Shown here: piece after piece, positions 1 to 6,399 of the stretch
How the letters are laid out: every line of letters starts with the position of its first letter
Numbering within the stretch: the first letter of the stretch is position 1
Source: 2-01-FULL-41-26 sp964587505
Lineage (GTDB): Bacteria > Patescibacteriota > Minisyncoccia > 2-02-FULL-40-12 > GWA2-44-9
Assembly: GCA_964587505.1 (NCBI GenBank)
Contig: CAZPLD010000033.1
Coordinates: forward strand, 1-7,837
DNA: 7,837 nucleotides
Reading direction: 5' to 3'
Program-made: the position numbers and the translations under genes
The notes under the pieces: generated by a model
What the model was told of the DNA's origin: nothing
Database searches by the model: none
The model's input: only the letters and a program-made list of their open reading frames with translations

Positions 1-1124
1 CGTTCTTCTTTCCTCTCCCCGTTTGCGTAGGATGTTATCCGGACAAAATAAGCCTTCATGGACCCGTTTGCTTTTTGGTCATATTGATGAGGACCATCCA
101 TAGCTACCTGTCTTCCGTCGCTGGAACCGTAAAGTTCAACGAACAATTCAGTACCTTCTACTCTGGTTTGTAGTAGAATATGCCCTCCCGTGTCATTGAC
201 GAATTTCAAATCCGCAACTCCCGGGTAGATGGTGGCGTCAAATCCCTGGGGGTTATAGTATTTTACCGGAAAGGAATGGGGCCTTCTCTCTGTGATCGGC
301 AATCCGGCTAATATAGCGGCTCTGAAAACTGTTGTGGAAAGCTGACAGAGACCGCCTCCATATTCTGGTATGGTTTGTCCACCCTTTATAACTAATTCGG
401 GTTGGTATCCCGTCTTTTCGTCCACCTCACCCAAAATTTTGTTAAAAGAAAACTCTTCACCCGGTTTGATTATAGCTCCATTGAATTTAGAAGCACCGGT
501 CTTAATATTATGAACTCTGGCATTGCTTGAACCGTGGAAATCAGATTCACCTCTTGCCAAGAGAGTTTCTATTCCCAGATCGTTTACTTTTTCCAATGTA
601 ACCTCCGGCTCTATAGTATCTACCGTTAACTGAACCGAAGATTTGTTTTCTCGGAGAGCATTTACTATTGCTATGGCCGATTTTGTTATATTAAATCTTT
701 TGCCCCGGACCGATTGGCTAAATACGGCCGCCTTATTATTGTCCCCAAATTCAAACTTGGCATCGACGGGTTCAATATTAGTGGCCGCAGCCAGCCGTAT
801 AAGATAATCGTTAAATTTGGAAGAAACCCGCATGTCTTGCTTGCCCGAGTAAGTTCGCATATAGGGTTCTATCCAGCCTTTTAATTCGCTGCTTTTTACT
901 AATATTTTATCATTGTTGATGTCCAGTTCGAAGTCTCTTTTAGTTGCAGCGCTAAGAATCGATGCAAAATTTTTCAACGGGACTTTGGGACTGAATGCAG
1001 AGACAGTATACAGATAGAACCATGATCCAAAATTAAATCCTATCAAAACAATAATACCGGTCATTGTCAGCCGGTAAATTAAAACCCGGAATTCTTTTGG
1101 ACCTATATAGACTATCTTAAACAT
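1..1124 (-). CDS. VanW/YoaR-family membrane-anchored envelope protein, 3' end cut by the window edge
   Basis: The frame starts at ATG 1124 and stays open to the window edge, giving 374 residues; the C-terminus is missing. A single membrane segment lies at about residues 22-42, after a short basic N-terminus, suggesting a protein anchored in the membrane with its bulk outside. Residues about 70-185 resemble the putative peptidoglycan-binding domain that precedes VanW in YoaR-like proteins. The VanW domain covers about 203-335, with the diagnostic stretch GGGLCQLSTTVFRAA at 256-270 and a following RPHSFPV (281-287). VanW proteins are named after an accessory gene of vancomycin-resistance clusters; their biochemical role is unsettled, and most chromosomal copies have nothing to do with resistance. 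The start lies 8 nt after the hsp20 stop; TAGG, overlapping that stop, is a weak ribosome-binding candidate. Family assignment is secure, function is not. Confidence 0.9.
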   Translation of the reverse strand, partial: MFKIVYIGPKEFRVLIYRLTMTGIIVLIGFNFGSWFYLYTVSAFSPKVPLKNFASILSAATKRDFELDINNDKILVKSSELKGWIEPYMRTYSGKQDMRVSSKFNDYLIRLAAATNIEPVDAKFEFGDNNKAAVFSQSVRGKRFNITKSAIAIVNALRENKSSVQLTVDTIEPEVTLEKVNDLGIETLLARGESDFHGSSNARVHNIKTGASKFNGAIIKPGEEFSFNKILGEVDEKTGYQPELVIKGGQTIPEYGGGLCQLSTTVFRAAILAGLPITERRPHSFPVKYYNPQGFDATIYPGVADLKFVNDTGGHILLQTRVEGTELFVELYGSSDGRQVAMDGPHQYDQKANGSMKAYFVRITSYANGERKEE

Positions 1125-1132
1125 AGTAGAAC

Positions 1133-1531
1133 CTAAGAGACCCTTATCTTTTTTGTCCTGATTCTATCAAGTTTGGGAAGCCGGATGGTCAAGATACCGT
1201 TCTTCATGGATGCTTTCGCGCTGTCGGCGTCAACATCAACCGGTAATATGACGGATCTTGAGAACGGCCCCCAGTATAGTTCTTGGTAATAGTAGTCTGA
1301 AGGCCTGACTTTTTGTTCGGGCGTCCGTGTTCCTTTGATGGTTACCATGTCGTTCGTGACAGAGATGTCCAGGTCCTTATCGCTGACGCCGGCAATGGTG
1401 GACTGAATAACCACGTCGTCCTCGGTTTGAAAGACATCAATCGTAAGCTGGCCCTCGCTTTCTTGCCGGGGTTCTTTCTTGGTCGAAGCTAATGTTACTT
1501 CTAAATTATCGTCTTCAAAAAAGTCTTCCAT
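1133..1531 (-). CDS. Hsp20/alpha-crystallin small heat-shock protein
   Basis: This 132-residue protein is an ATP-independent holdase chaperone that would bind unfolding proteins in the cytoplasm and keep them soluble for refolding by other chaperones. The N-terminal arm is short and acidic (residues 1-27). The alpha-crystallin domain spans about 28-118 and includes the family signature near its end, NGILTIRLPK at 110-119. A C-terminal I-x-V motif (IRV, 129-131) is the usual contact for oligomer assembly. Length is at the short end of the family. It sits 12 nt after prsW-like and 8 nt before the vanW-like gene, so it is almost certainly co-transcribed with them. AGGA occurs upstream but about 15 nt from the ATG, too far for a typical Shine-Dalgarno site. 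No heat-shock operator (CIRCE) is seen nearby. Confidence 0.93.
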   Translation of the reverse strand: MEDFFEDDNLEVTLASTKKEPRQESEGQLTIDVFQTEDDVVIQSTIAGVSDKDLDISVTNDMVTIKGTRTPEQKVRPSDYYYQELYWGPFSRSVILPVDVDADSAKASMKNGILTIRLPKLDRIRTKKIRVS

Positions 1532-1543
1532 TTATATCTGATA

Positions 1544-2314
1544 CTATCCTAACAAATTTATAGCTTTATTTCTAACAGCAACCGCGACTCCAACGGTTGT
1601 TTTAACGTGTCTCTCTTTTATTTTATCAAATAAAACAGAAACAAGGAAAGCCATAACCAGCAAAAGAGATGTTGAATAAACTAAGCCGGTCACGCGGTTC
1701 TCAAAAGCAGAAAGGAAGGTGTTAAAGGTAAAGTGGAAGACAGTAGCCATTATGAGTCCAATAACCATTAGCTTTTTTTTGTGGTCCCGGAAGAACCAGG
1801 ACATAGCAAGGAAATAACCCATAATTCCGGAAGATAAAGCGTGCAATAATGTTGCTCCGGTAAACCGGAGAGCCCACGTGGCTAAAGTGGCTTGAGCTCC
1901 GTCAGGGAAAACTCTGAACATAACCAAGATGTTTTCCATGGCAGCGAACCCCAATCCAGCAGTTATCATATATATCATAGCGTCAGTCGGCTCATCGAAT
2001 TCGGGGCTTCTCATTATAAGCATCCTCACGGCATAAAACTTGATAATTTCTTCAACAGTGGCAGCCCAAACAAAGAAGTAAGAACTGCCCTGGGCCGTGG
2101 TCGGGCTTATCCCGGTAACAATAGATGCAAGTTGGGCAAAACTGAACTGCAAAAGAATGGCAATGGGGGAGATAATGATGCCCATAAGAAAAGTTTGGGC
2201 AAGGAGATTTTTCGGTTCGGGATGGCAATCTTTCCTGGAAAAAAAATAAAGCCAGACCAAACTGGGAATCAGGCCTAAGGTTATCAGGATGATGTTAATC
2301 TGCAACGGTGACAT
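1544..2314 (-). CDS. PrsW-family intramembrane glutamic-type protease
   Basis: This 256-residue, very hydrophobic protein has about seven predicted membrane segments (roughly 4-24, 40-60, 78-100, 112-133, 150-175, 183-203, 208-229). It carries the conserved PrsW motifs: EEIIK at 88-92, GFAAMEN at 122-128, a histidine in LLHAL at 158, and HFTFN at 194-198. In Bacillus subtilis, PrsW makes the first cut in the anti-sigma factor RsiW and releases sigma-W during envelope stress. No anti-sigma or ECF sigma gene is visible here, so the substrate is unknown. It follows valS after 18 nt and precedes hsp20 and a vanW-like gene, a context that fits envelope or protein-quality stress. A perfect extended -10 (TGCTATAAT) lies 6 nt before the ATG, so an extra internal promoter is possible. 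Family call is firm; catalytic activity is inferred from the motifs. Confidence 0.88.
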   Translation of the reverse strand: MSPLQINIILITLGLIPSLVWLYFFSRKDCHPEPKNLLAQTFLMGIIISPIAILLQFSFAQLASIVTGISPTTAQGSSYFFVWAATVEEIIKFYAVRMLIMRSPEFDEPTDAMIYMITAGLGFAAMENILVMFRVFPDGAQATLATWALRFTGATLLHALSSGIMGYFLAMSWFFRDHKKKLMVIGLIMATVFHFTFNTFLSAFENRVTGLVYSTSLLLVMAFLVSVLFDKIKERHVKTTVGVAVAVRNKAINLLG

Positions 2315-2320
2315 ATCCCA

Positions 2321-2329
2321 ATTATAGCA
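2321..2329 (-). promoter_or_regulatory. Possible extended -10 (TGCTATAAT) for a leaderless prsW-like transcript
   Basis: Minus-strand TGC-TATAAT lies in the 18-nt valS/prsW-like gap, 6 nt before the prsW-like ATG. A transcript started 7 nt after the hexamer would begin at the A of that ATG. There is no well-spaced -35: TTGAAA lies 20 nt upstream. It could be a chance match in AT-rich DNA. Confidence 0.35.
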
Positions 2330-2332
2330 CGC

Positions 2333-4462
2333 CTAATCAGGCCATTTTTCAACAAGTAGGAGTGTTTTATTTTTAAGCGGTAATTTTGAGTATATCTCTT
2401 CAGTTATGAACGGCATAAAAGGGTGAAGGAGCTTCAGGGAAATAGCAAGTATTTCCAAAAGCATTCTTTGAGCCGATGTTTTTATGACAATGTCTTCGCT
2501 GGCAAGTTTTTCTTTGCTTTCCTCAATTATCTTATCAGCAAAGGTGTGCCAGATATAGTGGTATATTTTTTCAGCGGCTAGATAAAACTTAAACTGTTCC
2601 ATGTCTTGTGTTATTTCCCCTGCTAATCCTTGAAGCTGGTCCAAGAGTTGTTTATCTTCGGTAGTTAATGATGCTTTTGTAATATTTTCATCTGAGATAT
2701 TAATTAACGCAAAACGGGCAATATTCCACAGTTTATTTGCAAAATGTTTGTATCCTTTTATTTTATCTTCCGCCAATGCAAGCGATGTTCCCGGCGTATT
2801 GCCAACCACCAAGCCAATTCTAAAAGCGTCAGTGCCGTATTTTTCAGTTAGGTCGAGAGGATTTATGACGTTTCCCTTGCTCTTGCTCATCTTGCGTCCT
2901 TTGGCATCTAAAACAAGACCATGGAGATAGACGGTCTTAAAGGGAATTTTTCCGGTAACATACAAGCTGAACATGATCATGCGGGCAACCCAGAAGAATA
3001 TTATTTCTCCGGCGGTTTCCATGATGTCGGTTGGAAAAAATGTTTTGTAGTCGCTTGAATCCGGATAGCCCAAACTTGCGAACGGCCACTGACCGGAAGA
3101 AAACCAAGTGTCAAAAGTATCGGTTTCTTGCCTGACCGCACCGCCGCATTTTGGGCAGGCGGAAATTTCACCCGTTATGTCTACAATGCCTTCATCGCAT
3201 TGGGTGCAGATTTTGGCAGGTATGGGTATGCCCCAAACAATTTGCCGTGAGATATTCCAGTCCAAGATATTTTTTAGCCAATGCAGAGATATTTTTTTAT
3301 AATGTTCAGGAATATATTCAACCTCTCCGTTCTCTATGGCTTTGATAGCCGGTTCTGCCAGAGATTTCATTTTAATAAACCACTGGTCCTTTATTTGGGG
3401 TTCAATTATTGATTCACATTTATAACATTTTTTGACGACGTGCTTATAATTCTCATCAATTTTAACCAAAAGACCTTTTGATTTAAGTTTCTCAACAATT
3501 AGTGGGCGTGCTTCTTTAATAGACATGCCCGCAAATTCTCCGGCAATCGGCAAGAGTTTACCTCGAAAATCAATGATCTGCTCTTTATCGAGGCCATGTC
3601 TTTCGGCTATCTCAAAATCTATTGAATCGTGCCAAGGGGTGATGGTCATAGCTCCGGTGCCAAAAGACATATCTACGGCCTCATCTTTGATTATGGTCGC
3701 TGTGACACTGCCGTTGATCCACTCAAGCTCTATTTTCTGGCCGTCTTTGTATTCTTTATATCTCCCATCTTTTGGATGCATGACCACATATTTATCTCCG
3801 AATTTGGTCTCCGGACGAGCTGTAGCAATAACGAAAGGGCCGTATTGCAGATAATAAAAATTATCAATTTGTTCAACATCGGTTGTCTCAAGATCGGATA
3901 GAGATGTTTGATGTTTGGGGCACCAGTTTATTACTTTTTTCCCGCGATAGACCAGACCGTCATTGGCCATTTTTTCAAATGTATTATAGACGGTTTTGAT
4001 AACATCGTCGTCAAGCGTGAATTTTTCTCGCGACCAGTCGCAGGAGGCGCCGATCTTTGGAATTTGGCTCTTGATGTTCTTTTTGTTGTTTAAAGTAAAA
4101 TCCAGTATTTCTTTATAGAGTTCCTGTGGACTCATTTGAAAACGCGAACGTCCTTCTTTTTCAAGCTGTTTTTCGTATACGACCTGTGTTTCAAAACCGG
4201 CGTGGTCTAGGCCGGGGAGCCACAGGGTTTTATATCCGCGCATGCGTTTATATCGGATCATAATATCCTCGATTGTCATTACTAAGCCATGGCCGGCATG
4301 AAGCGAGCCATTGGCGTTAGTTGGAGGCATTATTATCGTAAACGATTTGGAACGCTTGCCTGGCAAGTTGTCGGGATTAAAAAAACCGCTCTCTTCCCAG
4401 AGTTTGTAGATTTTGTCTTCAACTTCTTTAGGATTGTAAGCCTTTGATAGTTCTGTTGACAT
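2333..4462 (-). CDS. valS: Valyl-tRNA synthetase, short form without the C-terminal coiled coil
   Basis: This class I synthetase charges tRNA-Val with valine in the cytoplasm. The nucleotide-binding fold begins with PPTNANGSLHAGH at 46-58, so the HIGH motif reads HAGH. WLPGLDHAG follows at 81-89. The editing domain is present, with ATARPET at 213-219, FGTGA at 267-271 and HDSIDFE at 278-284. Cysteine pairs at 346/349, 419/422 and 436/439 look like zinc-knuckle sites. The catalytic half continues with DTWFSS (451-456) and the KMSKS loop (524-528). The anticodon-binding helical domain follows to the end, with HPFMPFITEEI at 680-690. The protein stops at 709 residues, where well-studied bacterial ValS enzymes (about 880-950) continue into a tRNA-binding coiled coil. 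The catalytic motifs and DWSRE (142-146) favour Val over Ile or Leu. It is first in the four-gene operon. No good Shine-Dalgarno site is seen. Confidence 0.93.
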   Translation of the reverse strand: MSTELSKAYNPKEVEDKIYKLWEESGFFNPDNLPGKRSKSFTIIMPPTNANGSLHAGHGLVMTIEDIMIRYKRMRGYKTLWLPGLDHAGFETQVVYEKQLEKEGRSRFQMSPQELYKEILDFTLNNKKNIKSQIPKIGASCDWSREKFTLDDDVIKTVYNTFEKMANDGLVYRGKKVINWCPKHQTSLSDLETTDVEQIDNFYYLQYGPFVIATARPETKFGDKYVVMHPKDGRYKEYKDGQKIELEWINGSVTATIIKDEAVDMSFGTGAMTITPWHDSIDFEIAERHGLDKEQIIDFRGKLLPIAGEFAGMSIKEARPLIVEKLKSKGLLVKIDENYKHVVKKCYKCESIIEPQIKDQWFIKMKSLAEPAIKAIENGEVEYIPEHYKKISLHWLKNILDWNISRQIVWGIPIPAKICTQCDEGIVDITGEISACPKCGGAVRQETDTFDTWFSSGQWPFASLGYPDSSDYKTFFPTDIMETAGEIIFFWVARMIMFSLYVTGKIPFKTVYLHGLVLDAKGRKMSKSKGNVINPLDLTEKYGTDAFRIGLVVGNTPGTSLALAEDKIKGYKHFANKLWNIARFALINISDENITKASLTTEDKQLLDQLQGLAGEITQDMEQFKFYLAAEKIYHYIWHTFADKIIEESKEKLASEDIVIKTSAQRMLLEILAISLKLLHPFMPFITEEIYSKLPLKNKTLLLVEKWPD

Positions 4463-4477
4463 TTCTTAATTTAACGG

Positions 4478-4495
4478 TAAACTTCTAAAAGTTTA
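4478..4495. repeat. Inverted repeat at the predicted valS transcription start
   Basis: TAAACTT at 4478-4484 and AAGTTTA at 4489-4495 form a 7-bp dyad around CTAA. It lies at the predicted 5' end of the valS mRNA. It could be an operator or a 5' stabilising hairpin, but an AT-rich dyad of this length can also arise by chance. Confidence 0.4.
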
Positions 4496-4500
4496 GTTAA

Positions 4501-4529
4501 ATTGTATCTTAAAAAAGAGGGTTTCACAA
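4501..4529 (-). promoter_or_regulatory. Predicted sigma70-type promoter of the valS-prsW-hsp20-vanW operon
   Basis: On the minus strand, -35 TTGTGA (4529-4524) and -10 TACAAT (4506-4501) are separated by exactly 17 nt. They match the consensus at 4/6 and 5/6 positions. The predicted start near 4494 gives a leader of about 32 nt, too short for a T-box. The -35 overlaps the start codon of the divergent gene at 4529. Confidence 0.65.
4517..4521 (+). promoter_or_regulatory. Shine-Dalgarno site GAGGG deciding the ATG 4529 start
   Basis: GAGGG follows an A-run and lies 7 nt before ATG 4529. It is one of only two well-placed Shine-Dalgarno sites in the window and selects 4529 over the in-frame TTG at 4502. 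Confidence 0.75.
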
Positions 4530-5122
4530 TGGATTCTGTCGCGAGCCGTCAGGATTATGATTACACCATTACTGATGCCGATGGACACATAGGGGTCAAG
4601 GATGGTAAAAAGTATCCCATTACTGATGAAGAGTGGCAAAAAGCATACCCAGAACACCGAAACACTGACTGCAAGGAGTGTACTTTTGTTTTGGATGTCG
4701 AAACGATTTTGGCTTTCCATGTTCCAAAAAATGAAAGGGATAAAGCAATCCCCGAACCCAAGTTTATTGGTAAATTCACAATGTCAGGCTGGAGTGGTCA
4801 CTCAAGTTTTTACTTATTTCAATGTAAATACGACGGGACTGTTGTGGTTGATTATCCCCACGGATATACTCCTCTGGGCTCTTGTTATCTAAGATGTGCA
4901 TGCGGTACCAAGGTTATTTTGAAAAAGAAAGAGGATTATGAGAGAGATAATATGCATGTTTCCCCTGTGGCATTGGGATTCAGGGAGAATTATAAGAATA
5001 ACTTGAAAATGTTTGAGGAGCTTGAAAAGTCAAAACCTATGAATGTGCAAAGTATTGGGACAGATGTTCCGTCAAAAACCCTAAAAGAAAGAATTGGATC
5101 GTTCTTTAGATTAAAACCCTAA
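4529..5122 (+). CDS. Hypothetical protein with a cysteine-rich, possibly zinc-binding core
   Basis: I do not recognise this 197-residue protein. The start is set at ATG 4529 because GAGGG (4517-4521) sits 7 nt upstream; the in-frame TTG at 4502 would put that site inside the gene. There is no signal peptide or membrane segment, and the protein is hydrophilic. Cysteines fall at 48 and 51 (CKEC), 99, 118, 123 and 125 (CACG). The C99 to C125 region, with a beta-rich YDGTVVVDYP between, could be a zinc-ribbon-like fold; this is inference. The C-terminal 50 residues are lysine-rich and probably helical. It is the only plus-strand protein gene in the window, divergent from valS and convergent with tsaD, sharing 12 bp with the tsaD coding end. 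A hairpin-plus-T-tract follows directly. The Shine-Dalgarno site, terminator and length argue for a real gene; no clear promoter was found. Confidence 0.82.
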   Translation: MDSVASRQDYDYTITDADGHIGVKDGKKYPITDEEWQKAYPEHRNTDCKECTFVLDVETILAFHVPKNERDKAIPEPKFIGKFTMSGWSGHSSFYLFQCKYDGTVVVDYPHGYTPLGSCYLRCACGTKVILKKKEDYERDNMHVSPVALGFRENYKNNLKMFEELEKSKPMNVQSIGTDVPSKTLKERIGSFFRLKP

Positions 5123-6169
5123 ATTAGCATCCATTTTGACCGGCTTATGACCGGTTTTTTTATTTTTTAAATAATTAAAATATCCTACAACTGCAATCAT
5201 GGTGGCGTTATCGGTTGTGTACTCCATTGGCGGTTGGAAGTATTTTATGCCCGCTTCAGTGGTATTTTTTTGGAGTTCAGAGCGGAGCATTTTATTGGCC
5301 GAAACTCCGCCCGAAAGCAAAATTGATTTAACTTTATATTCTTTGGTGGCGCGCATAGTTTTTTGAACCAGAACGTCAATTGCCGCTTTTTGGAACGAAG
5401 CGGCGATATCGGCTTTTGTTTGGAGTTTGGGGTTTTTAATTTTCAAATCACGGAGTAGATATAATACTGCTGTTTTTAATCCCGAGTAACTGAAGTCGTA
5501 ATTTTTGGATTTGGCCATCGGTCGAGGCAAGATATATTTATCAGGGTCTCCTTTTTCGGCAATTTTGGAGATAGCCGGTCCTCCGGGGTAACCAAGACCC
5601 AAAAGACGAGCTACTTTGTCAAATGCCTCGCCGACGGCATCATCTAAAGTTTCTCCAACAATTTTGTATTGGCCGTGGTTTTTCATCAAAACCAATTCCG
5701 TATGTCCTCCCGATACTATCAAATTAAGTGCCGGAAAAATTTGTTTAGAAATTAGAAATTCGGAATTAGAAATTCTTCGAATTGGCTTTAGCCAATTCGA
5801 GTAAATGTGGCCTTCAAGATGGTTCACTCCGACGAGGGGTTTTTTATAAAGCCAAGCGGTTGTTTTGGCAAAAGTAATGCCCACCAGAAGAGCGGGTCCG
5901 AGGCCAGGCCCGCGAGTGACGGCAATCAAGTCGATATCCTTTTCAAAATTTTTAATGCCAGTATCTTTTAAGGCAAGATTAAAAACATGTTTGATGTTTT
6001 TAACATGTTCGCGGGCGGCAAGAGAAGGGACGACTCCGCCGTATTTGGCATGGAGTTTAACCTGAGAGGATACGATATTTGATAAAACTTTAATATCATC
6101 TTTGCCGGTTACTTCAACTACTGATGCCGCTGTTTCGTCGCAAGACGTTTCGATACCTAATATTTTCAT
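5111..6169 (-). CDS. tsaD: tRNA N6-threonylcarbamoyladenosine transferase subunit TsaD, with a repeat-derived insertion
   Basis: TsaD transfers the threonylcarbamoyl group from threonylcarbamoyl-AMP to A37 of ANN-decoding tRNAs, working with TsaB and TsaE; neither partner is in the window. It has the ASKHA-type fold. The start ILGIETSCDET (3-13) is canonical. The metal ligands are H117 and H121 in NHLEGH (116-121) and D320 in TTDNA (318-322). The nucleotide-site motif SGGHTELV is at 153-160. Its 352 residues are slightly long for the family. The surplus is at about residues 124-142, between GHIY and FPALNLIVSGGHT, where the DNA is a perfect hairpin followed by TTAGAAATT repeats; Bacillus TsaD has about 12 fewer residues here. 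No Shine-Dalgarno site precedes the ATG. An upstream terminator (6182-6200) separates it from the small membrane-protein gene. Its 3' end overlaps the convergent gene's stop and terminator. Confidence 0.95.
   Translation of the reverse strand: MKILGIETSCDETAASVVEVTGKDDIKVLSNIVSSQVKLHAKYGGVVPSLAAREHVKNIKHVFNLALKDTGIKNFEKDIDLIAVTRGPGLGPALLVGITFAKTTAWLYKKPLVGVNHLEGHIYSNWLKPIRRISNSEFLISKQIFPALNLIVSGGHTELVLMKNHGQYKIVGETLDDAVGEAFDKVARLLGLGYPGGPAISKIAEKGDPDKYILPRPMAKSKNYDFSYSGLKTAVLYLLRDLKIKNPKLQTKADIAASFQKAAIDVLVQKTMRATKEYKVKSILLSGGVSANKMLRSELQKNTTEAGIKYFQPPMEYTTDNATMIAVVGYFNYLKNKKTGHKPVKMDANLGF
5138..5168 (+). terminator. Rho-independent terminator of the plus-strand hypothetical gene
   Basis: ACCGG (5139-5143) and CCGGT (5151-5155) form a 5-bp stem with a 7-nt loop, extendable by a G-U pair. 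It is followed by TTTTTTT, A, TTTTTT. It begins 16 nt after the stop at 5122 and lies wholly inside the 3' coding end of tsaD. Confidence 0.65.
5744..5800. repeat. Palindrome plus TTAGAAATT repeat inserted in frame within tsaD
   Basis: Positions 5777-5787 (TCGAATTGGCT) and 5790-5800 (AGCCAATTCGA) form a perfect 11-bp inverted repeat around TT. Next to it, 5744-5776 holds short repeats built from TTAGAAATT and AATTAGAAATTC. The word TTTAGAAATT recurs in both ribosomal-operon spacers (6905-6914, 7166-7175), and a GGCT/AGCC dyad recurs at 7189-7197. The block encodes TsaD residues 124-142 without breaking the frame. It is most simply explained as a small mobile or expanding intergenic-type repeat that landed in a tolerant loop. 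Confidence 0.7.
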
Positions 6170-6181
6170 GATATTTATATT

Positions 6182-6200
6182 AAAAAACTGCCAGAGGCAG
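6182..6200 (-). terminator. Rho-independent terminator after the lmo0937-family gene
   Basis: On the minus strand, CTGCC-TCT-GGCAG forms a 5-bp stem with a 3-nt loop, followed directly by six T. It begins 11 nt after the stop of the small membrane-protein gene and ends 12 nt before the tsaD start. It should limit read-through into tsaD. Confidence 0.7.
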
Positions 6201-6211
6201 CAGAGGGCATG

Positions 6212-6364
6212 TCAGTTATCCCTCGGAGGATTATATGCAAGACGGACAAGAAAAAGAACAATACCCACCACAAGAAGGATGTAGATAAAATTACAAAACG
6301 TATACCCGCTTACCAACCCAAGAAGCCAAAGAACAATTAGGATAACAGCAATAGTTTCAAGCAT
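6212..6364 (-). CDS. Lmo0937-family (DUF5670-type) small membrane protein
   Basis: A 50-residue protein with a short N-terminus (MLETIAVILI) and two membrane segments at about 4-20 and 26-42. The WLLGLVSGYT stretch at 13-22 is the hallmark of lmo0937-type proteins, which are commonly about 45-55 residues with two hydrophobic helices. The tail (AYNPPRDN) is polar. Family members are widespread in bacteria; no biochemical role is established. Unlike most genes here, it has a complete private expression unit: a -35 TTGACA and -10 TATATT at 17-nt spacing, an AAAAGGG ribosome-binding site 5 nt before the ATG, and a terminator 11 nt after the stop. This implies substantial, independent transcription. 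The family match is from memory of the motif, but the expression signals strongly support a real gene. Confidence 0.87.
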   Translation of the reverse strand: MLETIAVILIVLWLLGLVSGYTFCNFIYILLVVGIVLFLVRLAYNPPRDN

Positions 6365-6369
6365 AACAA

Positions 6370-6376
6370 CCCTTTT
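6370..6376 (-). promoter_or_regulatory. Strong Shine-Dalgarno site AAAAGGG of the lmo0937-family gene
   Basis: Minus-strand AAAAGGG ends 5 nt before ATG 6364. It is one of only two convincing Shine-Dalgarno sites in the window. Confidence 0.75.
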
Positions 6377-6399
6377 ACTAAAGTCAAAAATCCTGGCTA

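Noticed and set aside
1..1124. Vancomycin-resistance gene
   Set aside because: VanW-domain proteins are common chromosomal envelope proteins, and no van ligase, dehydrogenase or dipeptidase gene is present.
1892..2278. Plus-strand open frame of 128 codons opposite the prsW-like gene
   Set aside because: It is wholly antisense to a gene with clear family motifs and has no recognisable domain or expression signals.
3525..3901. Overlapping plus-strand open frames opposite valS
   Set aside because: They lie antisense to the ValS editing-domain region and show no protein-family features.
4463..4494. T-box riboswitch for valS
   Set aside because: The predicted leader is about 32 nt and has no specifier loop or terminator/antiterminator pair.
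4502..4528. In-frame TTG at 4502 as the start of the plus-strand hypothetical gene
   Set aside because: The GAGGG site at 4517-4521 is correctly spaced for ATG 4529 and would lie inside the gene if 4502 were used.
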